Source: Trichodelitschia bisporula (lineage: Eukaryota > Ascomycota > Dothideomycetes > Phaeotrichales > Phaeotrichaceae). From it: a DNA stretch of 64,000 bases. The stretch lies in contig ML996690.1 of NCBI GenBank assembly GCA_010356995.1, positions 1,024,217-1,088,216 of the forward strand, read 5' to 3'. The translations under genes were made by a program, and so were the position numbers. How positions within the stretch are numbered: position 1 is the first letter of the stretch; each line of letters starts with the position of its first letter. Positions 10,539 to 20,425 of the stretch are shown piece after piece. The notes under the pieces are model-generated. The model made no database searches. It had not been told where the DNA came from and saw nothing but the letters and a program-made list of their open reading frames with translations.

Positions 10539-11221
10539 TTAAACAACCGGTAACCGCCGCTCATCCTCCTCACCACGCATATAATAGTCGATAGCCGTGC
10601 TGAACGCCGCCATACCGGCGCACCCCAGTGCCGCCGCCTGCGGGCCCGCCTTGTACGAGATGATGCCCCCAGTCATGCAACCGGCGCTGACACTATTCCA
10701 CAGGTCGTTCTTGGCCCGGAAGCCCTCAATCGCGCACTCAGTCCCGGAATACACGGCACCCAGTGTGCCAAAGTTCTTCGCCGACGACAGCGCCTGCTTG
10801 CCCATGTCGCGCAGGCCGATTTTGAGTTGTTGCCGGATGGGTAGCGAGGTAAGATCTGAGGTAGGAGAGCCTGGTAGCCCAGCGCCGAGCGTGGTGGGTG
10901 CATCGTAGCGCATCTGTCACGGTTAGCTGTTGCTCTGGCCCGGAGCCGCAGAGGGAGACGTACGGAGCTCATAAACAACCCGAAAGCGCCACCGAGAGCA
11001 AAACCCATTACACCAGCCATAACAGTCTTTCCTGGACACGATTCCATGACCGAGGTCATCTGTGGGCGTAAGCATTCGTTTCATAGCTCAACATTCTGGT
11101 CCTCAACGGCTCGGAGGCGCACCATCTTGATCATCTGCTGTTCCTGGATCTGTTGCTCCGACATGCCGGGAAGTATGCCGCCGCGCGCCGTCAGCGGCCT
11201 TATCCCCGTCGGCAAGTCCAT
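10539..11221 (-). CDS. TIM22: Mitochondrial inner-membrane translocase subunit Tim22
   Basis: Three exons: 11221-11108, 11059-10964 and 10913-10539, giving 194 aa. Introns are 48 nt (11060-11107) and 50 nt (10914-10963). Tim22 is the channel subunit of the TIM22 carrier translocase, which inserts metabolite carriers and other multi-span proteins into the mitochondrial inner membrane. Family marks are MESCPGKTVMAGVMGFALGG (first membrane helix), KNFGTLGAVYSGTECAIEG (containing the conserved YSGTEC with its disulfide cysteine), RAKNDLWNSVSAGCMTGG and the last helix before YYMRGEEDE. The length is normal. The first intron has two possible donors, at 11107 and 11092; the upstream one gives a normal 48-nt intron and is preferred over a 33-nt one. 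Confidence 0.95.
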
Positions 11222-11616
11222 TGTGTGAGGTTGGAGAAAGGTGGGGTTGTCGTATATCGCGGAGGTGAAGGTATGACGCCGGCAGAAAAGTTTCGCGTGG
11301 GTTGAGATCCCTGCAGCGGGAGAGGCCTGGAAGCTTGGCGTCCAGGGCCGAGGCCGAATCCGAGAGATGGAAGAATGAATGGGACACGGGGAATGTCACC
11401 AAAATGTACGGATGTAGTATCACAGCTTCAGAAAGTATCTACATGTCCAATGTAACATCGTATGTACAAGAAAGACTAATAATACACAAGTCGAAGAGAT
11501 CTCCGATACATGCCATGCTACATCCCCCAGACGCCCAACAAAGCAAGAAACCACCAACAAGCCCAACTTCGCAACGCTTCATACGTGACCTCATAACGCG
11601 TAGTTCCCATGGCTCG
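11222..11616. other. Intergenic between TIM22 and the DUF4048-like gene
   Basis: Both neighbours are on the minus strand, so this holds the TIM22 promoter and the 3' flank of the upstream gene. It is AT-richer than its surroundings around 11400-11520. No gene, RNA or repeat is seen. Confidence 0.6.
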
Positions 11617-13170
11617 CTACTCCAACTTCTTCACTCCAGTGGGTAGCGGATACTCAAGTCCAGAATCATAGTCACTCCCACTCGCATCCTTCGTAGTAAC
11701 TGGAGTCTGATTCGCCAATCCGGTCCCCAAGCTCTTCTCCCACTCATTGATCAGCGTTGTAGCTGTCCGTCGCAGGTTTCCGGGACTCAGCTTTCCCAGC
11801 GCCGGCCAGGCAATTCCGGCATCCAAACTCGCTCTTCCGCTCGCCCGCGTGAGCGGCGTACCCTGACCGCGCTCGGACGACTCCGAGGACCGTGTCGAGT
11901 CCATAGACGAATTACTGCTCGTGGATGCCACATTCGGCGTGTCCCAGTTCGCCCAACTGTCGTCGGCATCGCGCGGCTTCTGGGGTGTTTGAGAGGCGCG
12001 ACGATTGCTCTTGGTTGGGGTCGTCCTGCGCACAGTCTTGGGCTTCGCCGTCTGTGCGGCGGGTTCATCCGCCGCTAGGCCATGATCGCGCCAAAACGAT
12101 CCACCAATGTCTATTAAATTATCCGTCCGACGGATACGCGAGTTGGCCGCTGAATTTGCGCGCTGGAGATCGGGTCGCATGCTTGAAGAGCTTGTCTTGC
12201 GTCCCGGTTGGCCCTGCTGACCGGGGCGTGACTGTGATTGTCCGCCTGAGACGCCTTCTTCTCCGACGGTGGCCTGTCGAATGTCTTCGAGGAAGGTCCA
12301 GATGCCATCCTTGATGTCAGCGGCCATTTGCTTGCCAGTCCGGAGAAGGGCATCCTTGGGGATGGCGGTAGCCGGAGGCTCGGGGGACACGGTCCGGCGG
12401 TTGGGCACGGCGGAGAGGGTCGTCGAGCGGGTATGAGCTGGCCGGAGGGGCTTCGCGCTGCTCGTAGGACTCGTCTCTGGTTGCTTGCGGATATCATCGG
12501 GTTGCGGGAAGGGTTGTGAGAATGCACCTTTGTCTGGCGAGAGCAGTGAAAGCGTCCGTGTGTGTCGCGAGCCGCTAAACACCTTGCGCGAGGAGGTCTT
12601 GACTCCGCCGATGAGGGCCTTGCGGCGCTCCATCTCTCTTGTCATCCACACCGAGCTGCCATCTTCGTCATCTTCAACACCCTCCAGGCTTGCTAGCGTC
12701 GCACTTAGCGGCTGCAATGCTTGCACTCGATGCACATCTTGACGCTTGCGAGTCGCTTCGTGACTAGCCCAGTGTTTTTTGAGACGGAGGAGCTCGAGCT
12801 CAGCTTGCCTGAGCTCTTCCTTGAGCTCCAACACCCGACGTTCCTGCGTGGCCAGCACGGTCAGGAAGCTGCCGCTGCTCTCGGTAGGCGAGGCGATGCT
12901 CTCGGGAGGTGTAGCGGGGCTGCTGCTCGCCCAGGAGGTGGGTCGGGTACCCGGTTGCACCGGGAAACTGAGAGAAAGGCGCTTGCTGTGCCGGGCAACT
13001 GATGCCATAGACTCGGAGCGGGAATGCGATGGCCGGTGAGAGGCATTGATGGGTGCGATGGGACTGCCCAAATGTTCAGCTGGTGGAGGGCGGACGGGGC
13101 TATTTGGGCCGTTGGAGAAGACGTTGTCAAGCGGGTTGAGAGCGTCGGAGACGCTATCTAGTCGTGTCAT
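11617..13170 (-). CDS. DUF4048-like fungal coiled-coil protein
   Basis: An intronless gene of 517 aa. The ATG at 13170 (MTRLDSVSDALNPLDN) starts the conserved-looking part. The frame stays open 152 codons further upstream but begins there with GTG and is hydrophobic, so that part is treated as leader. After a Ser/Pro-rich start, a block KRLSLSFPVQP is followed at about residues 101-146 by a coiled coil (QERRVLELKEELRQAEL...LKKHWASHEATRKR). A middle Arg/Ser-rich region, an amphipathic stretch (GKQMAADIKDGIWTFLEDIR) and a disordered tail complete the protein. This arrangement fits the fungal DUF4048 family, whose function is unknown. The ELKEEL coiled coil suggests a scaffold role, which is inference. 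Confidence 0.75.
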   Translation of the reverse strand: MTRLDSVSDALNPLDNVFSNGPNSPVRPPPAEHLGSPIAPINASHRPSHSRSESMASVARHSKRLSLSFPVQPGTRPTSWASSSPATPPESIASPTESSGSFLTVLATQERRVLELKEELRQAELELLRLKKHWASHEATRKRQDVHRVQALQPLSATLASLEGVEDDEDGSSVWMTREMERRKALIGGVKTSSRKVFSGSRHTRTLSLLSPDKGAFSQPFPQPDDIRKQPETSPTSSAKPLRPAHTRSTTLSAVPNRRTVSPEPPATAIPKDALLRTGKQMAADIKDGIWTFLEDIRQATVGEEGVSGGQSQSRPGQQGQPGRKTSSSSMRPDLQRANSAANSRIRRTDNLIDIGGSFWRDHGLAADEPAAQTAKPKTVRRTTPTKSNRRASQTPQKPRDADDSWANWDTPNVASTSSNSSMDSTRSSESSERGQGTPLTRASGRASLDAGIAWPALGKLSPGNLRRTATTLINEWEKSLGTGLANQTPVTTKDASGSDYDSGLEYPLPTGVKKLE

Positions 13171-14627
13171 CGTGAATAGCGAGCAGAAAGGACAGTCTAC
13201 AAAAGCATCGCTGAATAATGGTGGGTAGGGTGGTGTTGATGGAAGGGAGAAGGTTGGGATGGGATGAAGGAGACGGTCAGGGAGGTCGAGGAGACAGTGG
13301 AGTCTTTCGCCTGCATGCGCAAGAAAAACAAACGTGTGGTGCAATCTGGGCAGCGCCGCGCAGCCAATAACCACAGCCAGCCCCCCGAGCGTCACCTTAG
13401 GCCAGAAAGAGGATGCGAATGGTGAGACGACGAGCATTGAGGAAAGTCCATGAGGTCTTTGCATGAGGAAGCCAAATGATGGGAATGCGTAGAACAAGAT
13501 GGCTATCAATATGTATGTTGACTCAAGGGCAATTATATGTATCATGAGACTCCCAAGGAGAAGCCAGCTACGGTACCGTACTGAAAGCAGGCGAATGGCG
13601 ATTTTGGCATCACGATATATCCCCACAAAAGGTTGGATGCGGAGGCGAGGGCATCTGCACGACCGTATGGCCTAAGATCTGCTATGCCGTGAGCTTGGGC
13701 CGATAGCCCTTGATGAAGTTATGGGCTCTACCTCCGTACGGATGTATATCTGCAAGACCATTGATCTCCCTCGCAACGAGGAAGTTGATGATGCTTACTG
13801 ACTCCAGTATCTCTCTTCCGCACTCTCAGCGAACGAAGGATTATCAAGGCGGCCGTCGGTGTGGCGACCGGAAATTTAGCTTCGGCCGCTAGGATAGTAA
13901 CGGGGTCTGTGTGAGGTGGGCAAAGGGAAGACGACATCCGAGATGAGACACGAAGCAGTAAGGCTCACTGCACTTGTATAAAATCTACAACCAAGCCGGC
14001 CGTCTCCATGGTAGCTGAGAGATGGCGTCTGAGCTGAAGAGCTAGAGCCGGGAGTAAAATGAAACTATCATCAGCCACGGACTCTCCGAAGTAGTGACTG
14101 AGGCTGCATGGCTTCCAGAAGCTGATGGCCCTGCCACGCCTGCTTTAACTGCAGCAATTCTTGGGGATGCTTGCAAAGTTCTAGCTGCAAGATGCGATCT
14201 CATGTTGGACGGAATTGCGGGGACTGCATGAGTAGGTCTAAGAATAAGAATCTTCATGAGATGCCGGCAACGTTAGGAACAGCCTTTCAACTTTGTACCT
14301 CCTTGTCAGAACTCTTGGGGAAGTCCTTCACCCCGCGCGGCTGTGGCTTGAGCTTGTCGCTTCTCACCCTGCGCAACATCCCCCTACGCGAGTCCCCGTG
14401 CGCAAAGTTGACACCCCTCGACAAACTCCGCGTCGCCACGGCAACGGGTCCTAGACTCTTTGCGATAGTTATCACAGGCCCGTCTCCCAATTTCAGCAAT
14501 CGTCGGCGACTTACATAGTATTCCTACACGCGATACACGCGAAAGCCCATTCTCATCGCTTTCTTTATTTCACCAACGTCGCCGTCCCCCTCCACTTACA
14601 CTGCCTTGTGCTTCCTCCGCAGACGCC
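13171..14627. other. Divergent intergenic region, DUF4048-like gene / kinase
   Basis: This lies between two divergently transcribed genes, so both promoters are here. The bases just before the kinase ATG are pyrimidine-rich (14560-14620), as is usual in fungal leaders. The hydrophobic in-frame extension of the minus-strand gene occupies 13171-13626. No other gene is supported. Confidence 0.5.
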
Positions 14628-16914
14628 ATGGCGGAGAACTACACAATGCTCGAGGAGCTCGGTAGTATGTATATTCTTACATGTTACAACACCGCTAACA
14701 CATGCAGGCGGCAGCTTCGGGACTGTCTACAAGGCGATTGACAAGACTACTGGCGAGCTTGTCGCAATCAAACACGTTGGTCTATCGTCCATTGTGACGG
14801 CAAAACTGACATCTTCAGATCGACCTCGAAGGCACCGACGATGACATCCGCGAGATTCAGGACGAGATATCGCTGCTCAGCTCATGCTCAAGTCCGTACG
14901 TCACACAATACAAGACGAGCTTTGTGAAGGGCGTTAAGCTATGGATTGTCATGGAGTATCTCGGGGGCGGCTCTTGCTTGGACTTGGTATGCTTATCGCT
15001 CCGTTGCTCGAACTTCGCTGATGGGCGCAGCTCAAAGCTGGCAATTTCACAGAAGCACAAGTGGCCATCGTGTGTCGAGAGCTGCTCTTCGGTCTCGATT
15101 ACCTACACCAGAGCGGCAAGATCCATCGCGACATCAAAGCCGCCAATGTCCTCCTGTCTCATACTGGTCGCGTCAAGTTGGCAGACTTTGGTGTTGCTGC
15201 GCAGCTCACAAACATAAAGTCCCAGCGTATAACCTTTGTCGGCACGCCTTTCTGGATGGCGCCGGAGGTGATCCAGGAATCGGGATATGACTGCAGAGCT
15301 GACATCTGGTCGCTCGGCATTACGGCCATGGAAATGGCGAACGGCGAGCCGCCAAATGCTCAGATACATCCGATGAAGGTCCTGTTCCACATCCCTAAGT
15401 CGCCCCCACCGCAGCTTGTTGGCAACTTCAGCAAGGACTTCAAAGACTTCGTGTCTCAATGTCTGACCAAGAACTTCGACTTCCGCCCTACGGCCAAGGA
15501 GCTTCTGAAGCATCGCTTTATCCGCAACGCTGGGAAAGTCGACTCGTTGCGCGACCTCACCAATCGGTACAAGACGTGGGAGGCTGATTCCCGGCCAGGC
15601 CATCTCAAGTACTACGAAGAGACGCTCAAGGAGATGTCACCGAAGGTGGAGCAAGAGGAGTGGGTTTTCGACACCGTCCGGCCATCTAATACCGTAAAGA
15701 AGGAAACCATCCTTCCCCAAGCCCTCCCGCACCATCCCAAGCGCCGAAAATTCTCTCGCATCCCCTCCGACTCTTCCGATCGTACGAATCCGTATGCTAC
15801 GGTTGATGGGCCAAATCTTATGCTTCAGCGTCTGGACCTGGATGCCGGGCCTTTATCCCCCGGTTCTCCTGCCCCGGCCAAGCGTCAGAGGTCGCAACCG
15901 CAATTGACGGAAGAGCAACCACGGCAGACTGTGATGCGCAAGGCAAGCCAAACTCCTACCCAGCGCCGCGTTTCCAATGCTCAGACGGCCATTCGTATTC
16001 CGTCCGGTCAAACTCCCACGTCTCGCAGGGTTTCTCAATCCAAGGATCGTCAGCCTCTAGGCCTCGACATGTCCTTCGGCAACTCGCCTAGCACAGTACG
16101 TCAGTTCCGTCGCGTCTCATCCGGCGGTCACGCTGTTCCGTTCTCTGCTCTCAAGGAGATCCAGTCCACCGATCCTTCCCCTCCCGGAAGCTCCTGCTCT
16201 AACGCGGAGACTCTGTTTGGCGGCGACGAGAATGAACCTCCGACCAAGATTTCGCCCTCAATTCCTAGCACGCCGATTGCAGTTACTAAGGAATCACTCC
16301 TGGGGCGCCGCGCCTACTCCAAAGTCCTGGACGGTGTGTTTGCGGAGGCACATGCCCAGACCGCAGAATCAGGCCGCCGCGAGGCGCTTGCTCGTCTGCA
16401 CAATGCATGGGCTACTGTTGATCGGGTTGATCCCGAGGGCGAATTCCTGCTGTTGAAGGCCATGGTCGAGAAGCTGAAGGACGAGCCGAAGCTCGCAGCC
16501 GCGCTTGGCTTGCAACTACAGCCTGCCGAGCGCGCACCAAGCAGCAATCCAGTGAAGAGCCCAGTGAAGGCTGCAGCAACTCCGGTACGCGAGCGTGTTG
16601 AGCGAGAAAGAGAACCACAGACACCATTAACACCGAGCCGACGCGACAGTGCCATAGACAACCCGATGCGTCCGAAGCTGCTGCTTGCACAGGGCAACCC
16701 TCATCTTAAAAGCCATAGGCGGAGACAGAGCGCCTTCGTTGAGAGTGACTTTTCGCGTAAGCGGGAGCATGAGCGTGAACAGGTTGAGATGGGAGTTGAC
16801 GAGCGTCGGTTGCCTGGGTATGTTCAGCCTGGCATGGAGCAGAGCGCTGGCCTTGCAGAAGCTTTGTACGGGCGGTGGGTTGAAGGCCTTAGAGGTCGCT
16901 GGGGGATGGCTTGA
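14628..16914 (+). CDS. GCK-III (Ste20-group) serine/threonine kinase
   Basis: Four exons: 14628-14664, 14708-14775, 14819-14986 and 15031-16914, giving 718 aa. Introns are 43, 43 and 44 nt. The N-terminal kinase domain is complete: GSGSFG at residues 12-17, the ATP-binding lysine in VAIK (K34), HRDIKAAN from 123, DFG at 143-145, and the activation segment [12 protein letters not shown] from 159 with the conserved threonine. The phrases [15 protein letters not shown] and [17 protein letters not shown] are those of the MST3/MST4/Sid1 subgroup. A long disordered linker leads to a conserved tail ([14 protein letters not shown]). In fungi this subgroup contains the septation kinase (S. pombe Sid1, A. 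nidulans SepL) and Neurospora MST-1. Which of the two this is cannot be settled by eye. Confidence 0.93.
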
Positions 16915-17772
16915 GTGGCACCCCCCATTGGATGTTTCTTGCACGAGGTTGGTTTTGTGGTCTGGTTTGGGACCCTTTCATCAGCGAGCGCGTTCGTGGA
17001 GCATTTGTGGCGCTTTATAGATTGTCACCTCCTTCATGGGAGCCACGACAGCATTGCCTTCATAGGCCACTGTACGACTACTGCTTCGGAAGGGGAGTTT
17101 TTTGCATGCTTATCTCTCCTGTAGAATATCCTGGGTACTGGGAGTTGGAGGAGTTTCGAATGCGATGGCGGAGCGATTAGGTTCGGATTCATGTATCACC
17201 GGGGCTGGGGTAGGCTGTCCACTGTATTAATGAAACCATGGTATCTACTGAGTCCACCGGGTCGGATGTATCCGTCGATGTTGGGGTCCGCGGTTCATGG
17301 TATCTGCTGACCACCTGGAAATGTGGGGAGGACGATCGCCACGGGGGGGTGGATCGGCATCATGATATGGCTAATCAAGAGCAGGAAACAATCCTCCGCT
17401 TGTACCGTACTATGAGAGGGACACCAAATCCCGTTTCCGAATGCCTGAATATTCGCAGCTGGACCTCAATATGGCAATGGCTCGATCCTTCGGCCGTAGG
17501 CTTGTTGACTTGGCATCAACTAACATAGTTAACTCAATCAAGTATTCATGCCTCACTGATGACTGACTTATCAACTTCAAAAGTTAGATGATCGCGCTAA
17601 GGAAGGCCGGCGTTATTAAAATAACGTAATTTGTAATTTATAAGGCGGTAAATATCAAAGCCAATGGTGGGTGACTATACTGTCGTATTTTTGATATTAT
17701 ACGCTAAGTAAGGCTGTTCTTTAATGCCCAGACGTGCCAAGCTTTCAAGAGTCAAGTATGTTAATCAAGTAC

Positions 17773-17806
17773 GTCAAATAAAGCAAAGTGATGCTTGATA
17801 TTTGAC
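17773..17806. repeat. Near-perfect hairpin (13-bp stem)
   Basis: GTCAAATA plus AAGCA at 17773-17785 pairs with TGCTT at 17792-17796 and TATTTGAC at 17799-17806, leaving a 6-nt loop and a 2-nt bulge. It lies in AT-rich intergenic DNA. It could be part of a small inverted-repeat element remnant or simply AT-rich secondary structure. Confidence 0.55.
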
Positions 17807-17893
17807 TGATTTTAGGTGATTTCCTGGCGTCACGCTTGGCGTCATGAATCAACGTCAATCAACTATTACCAACCCTATTTGGCCGACACCTCA

Positions 17894-18238
17894 CCCCGGC
17901 TTGGCTGTATCACTCAAGCATCGGGCCCAGCGGCCGGAAACCTAGATCTCCGTGCAGCAATGATGATCCCGACCTTCGCATAAGGCGGATCTCAACCTCA
18001 CCCCCCATACAGGAATGTCATCCAATCGCCAACCTCCGGCCTCCGCGCACCAAAAAAAAGTACCTAATTGCTGATTATGCAACTGGCGGAAGAATCCCCA
18101 CAGCCCTTCCCAACCAGGGTCATATGTCGTGAGCCCACCAGTAAGCTCGATGCCGCATGCAATCAATCTGCTGCGCGTAGCTCATGTGTTTCCGTGCCGT
18201 ACATTTTTGATATGCGGGTCTATATTTGATCAGTGGGG
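17894..18238. promoter_or_regulatory. CreA-like and CCAAT sites upstream of the rhamnogalacturonase gene
   Basis: Matches to the carbon-repressor CreA core SYGGRG lie at 17894-17899 (CCCCGG), 18034-18039 (CTCCGG), 18041-18046 (CTCCGC), all read on the minus strand, and at 18233-18238 (GTGGGG). The two at 18034 and 18041 form a closely spaced pair. A CCAAT box lies beside them at 18022-18026 and a TATATTT at about 18221. Glucose repression through CreA is the known mode for fungal pectinases. The motif is short and common, so these are candidate sites only. Confidence 0.4.
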
Positions 18239-18497
18239 GATAGCCGGCATCTGGACTTGACGCCACGATGAGACCCGTCTTGGGCTGATCAGCTGCGAAG
18301 TGGAATTAAGATTGCGGGGTTGGCTATAAGGTTGGGGCGAGACTCTGCGGCGAGGAGCTTGGTGAGTTTCCTCCTTCTGATGTGAAAATCGTCATCTACT
18401 GCTGCCGGTTGCTGGATGGCTATGCGAGCTCTGTCGGTCTCTCCTTGCCCCACCGGTCCGTCTTGTCTCATCGTCAATCTCTCGTTGCGACTCCGGA

Positions 18498-20328
18498 ATG
18501 CGCTCCCTCTCGCTCTCCGCGCTCCTATGCGCTGTCCTCTTTGCGGTATTAACTGTCGCTCAACTCTCTGGCCGCGTTGGCCCTACGACTTCCGCTTCCT
18601 CAAAAAGGGCAAAAAAGATCTGCAACGTGCTCAGCCATGGCGCCAAAGCAGACAAGAAGACGGATCTAGGCCCTGCGCTCAAAGCAGCTTTTACGGCATG
18701 CAAGTCCGGCGGCACCATTGTGATCCCTTCCGGCGACTATGCGCTGGCTACATGGGTGGATTTCAACGGCGGGAGCGGGTGGGCGATCCAGTGGGATGGG
18801 ACGATATATCGCACCGGGAGCGCAGGCGGGAACATGCTCCTGGTGCAGCATGCGGATGATGTCGAGATCTACAGTTCCAACGGACGTGGGGCATTCCAGG
18901 GAAATGGGTACGAGTTCCACGCTAAGGGGTCGATTACCGGACCGCGCATCCTGCGCTTCGTCAAGACGAGCAATTTTGCCGTACATGATGTTGTTTTTGT
19001 CGATGCGCCGTCCTTTCACTTTTCCATGGATACCTGCAAGAATGGAGAGGTGTATAATATGGTTATCCGTGGGGGTAATCAGGGTGGGCTGGACGGCATT
19101 GATGTCTGGTCAGATAATGTTTGGATTCACGATGTGCGTCGCATCTATGGCTAGGGACGAGGCTGATGTCAGGTACAGGTCGAGGTGACCAACAAGGACG
19201 AGTGCGTGACGGTCAAGGTAGGCTTGGTCACCTTCTCGTGTTCCTCACTAATGGAGCAGTCGCCGGCACACAATATCCTAATAGAGAATATCTATTGCAA
19301 CATGAGCGGCGGGTCGGCAATCGGGTCATTGGGCGTCGGCGTGGACATTTCCAACATACACTACCGCAACATCTACACGTGGTCCTCGAACCAGATGATG
19401 ATGATCAAGTCCAACGGTGGCAGCGGCACCATGAAAAATGTGTTGATGGAGAACTTCATCGGCCACCGCAACGCCTACAGCTTGAACATCGATCAGCAGT
19501 GGAACAGCATGAAACCAAACTCAGGCAACGGAGTCAATTTACGCAACGTAACCTTTAAAGTGCGTAACTCACTCTTTCTCCATCCCCTTCTAACCCCAGC
19601 AGAACTGGAAAGGCACCTGCGCTAACGGCCAACAACGCGGCCCCATCAAAATCCACTGCGCAGACGGCGCGCCCTGCAGCGGCTTCCGCATCGCCGATTT
19701 CGCCATTTGGACCGAAGCCGGCTCTTCCCAGTGGTACTCGTGCAAAAGCGCCTACGGTTCGGGCGCCTGCCTGAAGTCAGGGTCAGGAGGCTCATACCCG
19801 GAGGTTAAACAGTCGGTTTCGTCTCCGCCGTCTGGCTACAACGCACCGCGCATGTCCGCCGATCTCAAGGATTCCTTCGGCACTAAACAGCTCATCCCGA
19901 TTCCGAGAATCCCGGACACTTTCTTCCCAGGGAAGAAAACGATTAAGCCGCTGGCTAGCAGGAGTGGAGGTGGGGCGCCGGAGAAGGCGCCGCCTCCCCC
20001 GCCGAAGGAGGATCGCCCACCTCGCCCTCCGAAGGATGATCGCCCGCCTCCGGGGGGGCCACCAAGGGATCATCCGCCAGAGGGAGACAGGCCGCCGAGG
20101 CCGCCGAAAGACGACAGGCCACCAAAGGGAGACCATCCGCCGAAAGGAAACCATCCAGAAAAGGAACCTCCATCCCCGAAAGGGATTTTTGATCAGCTTT
20201 TTGGCGGCGCGTTCGGCGGCTTAGGTGGAGTGGGTGGAATATTTGGAAATGAAAAGGGGCCAGCCCGGCGCAGCATGCCAAAGGCGAGGAGTAGACACCT
20301 ACTAGACCCGGGTTTTGGTGTTAGATGA
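18498..20328 (+). CDS. rhgA: Secreted endo-rhamnogalacturonase (GH28) with Pro-rich tail
   Basis: Four exons: 18498-19133, 19179-19217, 19260-19559 and 19603-20328, giving 566 aa. Introns are 45, 42 and 43 nt. A signal peptide ([21 protein letters not shown]) precedes the mature start near QLSG. The body follows the rhamnogalacturonase A/B family closely: [78 protein letters not shown] and [13 protein letters not shown]. These contain the acidic active-site residues of the right-handed beta-helix fold. The enzyme cuts the alternating galacturonate-rhamnose backbone of pectin outside the cell. From about residue 450 to 518 a low-complexity tail of PPKDDRPP-type units replaces the Ser/Thr linker seen in some relatives, followed by a Gly-rich end. 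CreA-like sites lie upstream. Confidence 0.93.
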
Positions 20329-20425
20329 TGTGATGAGACCTGTAGATGGGTACCGTAAATGCATTTCGAGTTTGACCGGAGACTCCGCAGGGTATAATTT
20401 AGGCCAAATCGGTATCCATATCTGG

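Larger units (their letters stand above)
16915..18497. other. 1.6-kb AT-rich intergenic region
   Basis: The stretch 17500-17880 is the most AT-rich in the window. It contains short palindromes, such as GTTATTAAAATAAC near 17611 and the hairpin listed separately, plus several short TCAA-rich motifs. No transposase or reverse-transcriptase frame is present and clear terminal repeats are lacking. The part after about 17890 looks like the promoter of the rhamnogalacturonase gene. Confidence 0.5.

Noticed and set aside
13171-13626. Hydrophobic 152-codon extension of the DUF4048-like frame
   Set aside because: It begins with GTG, lies before the well-conserved start MTRLDS and looks unlike the rest of the protein.
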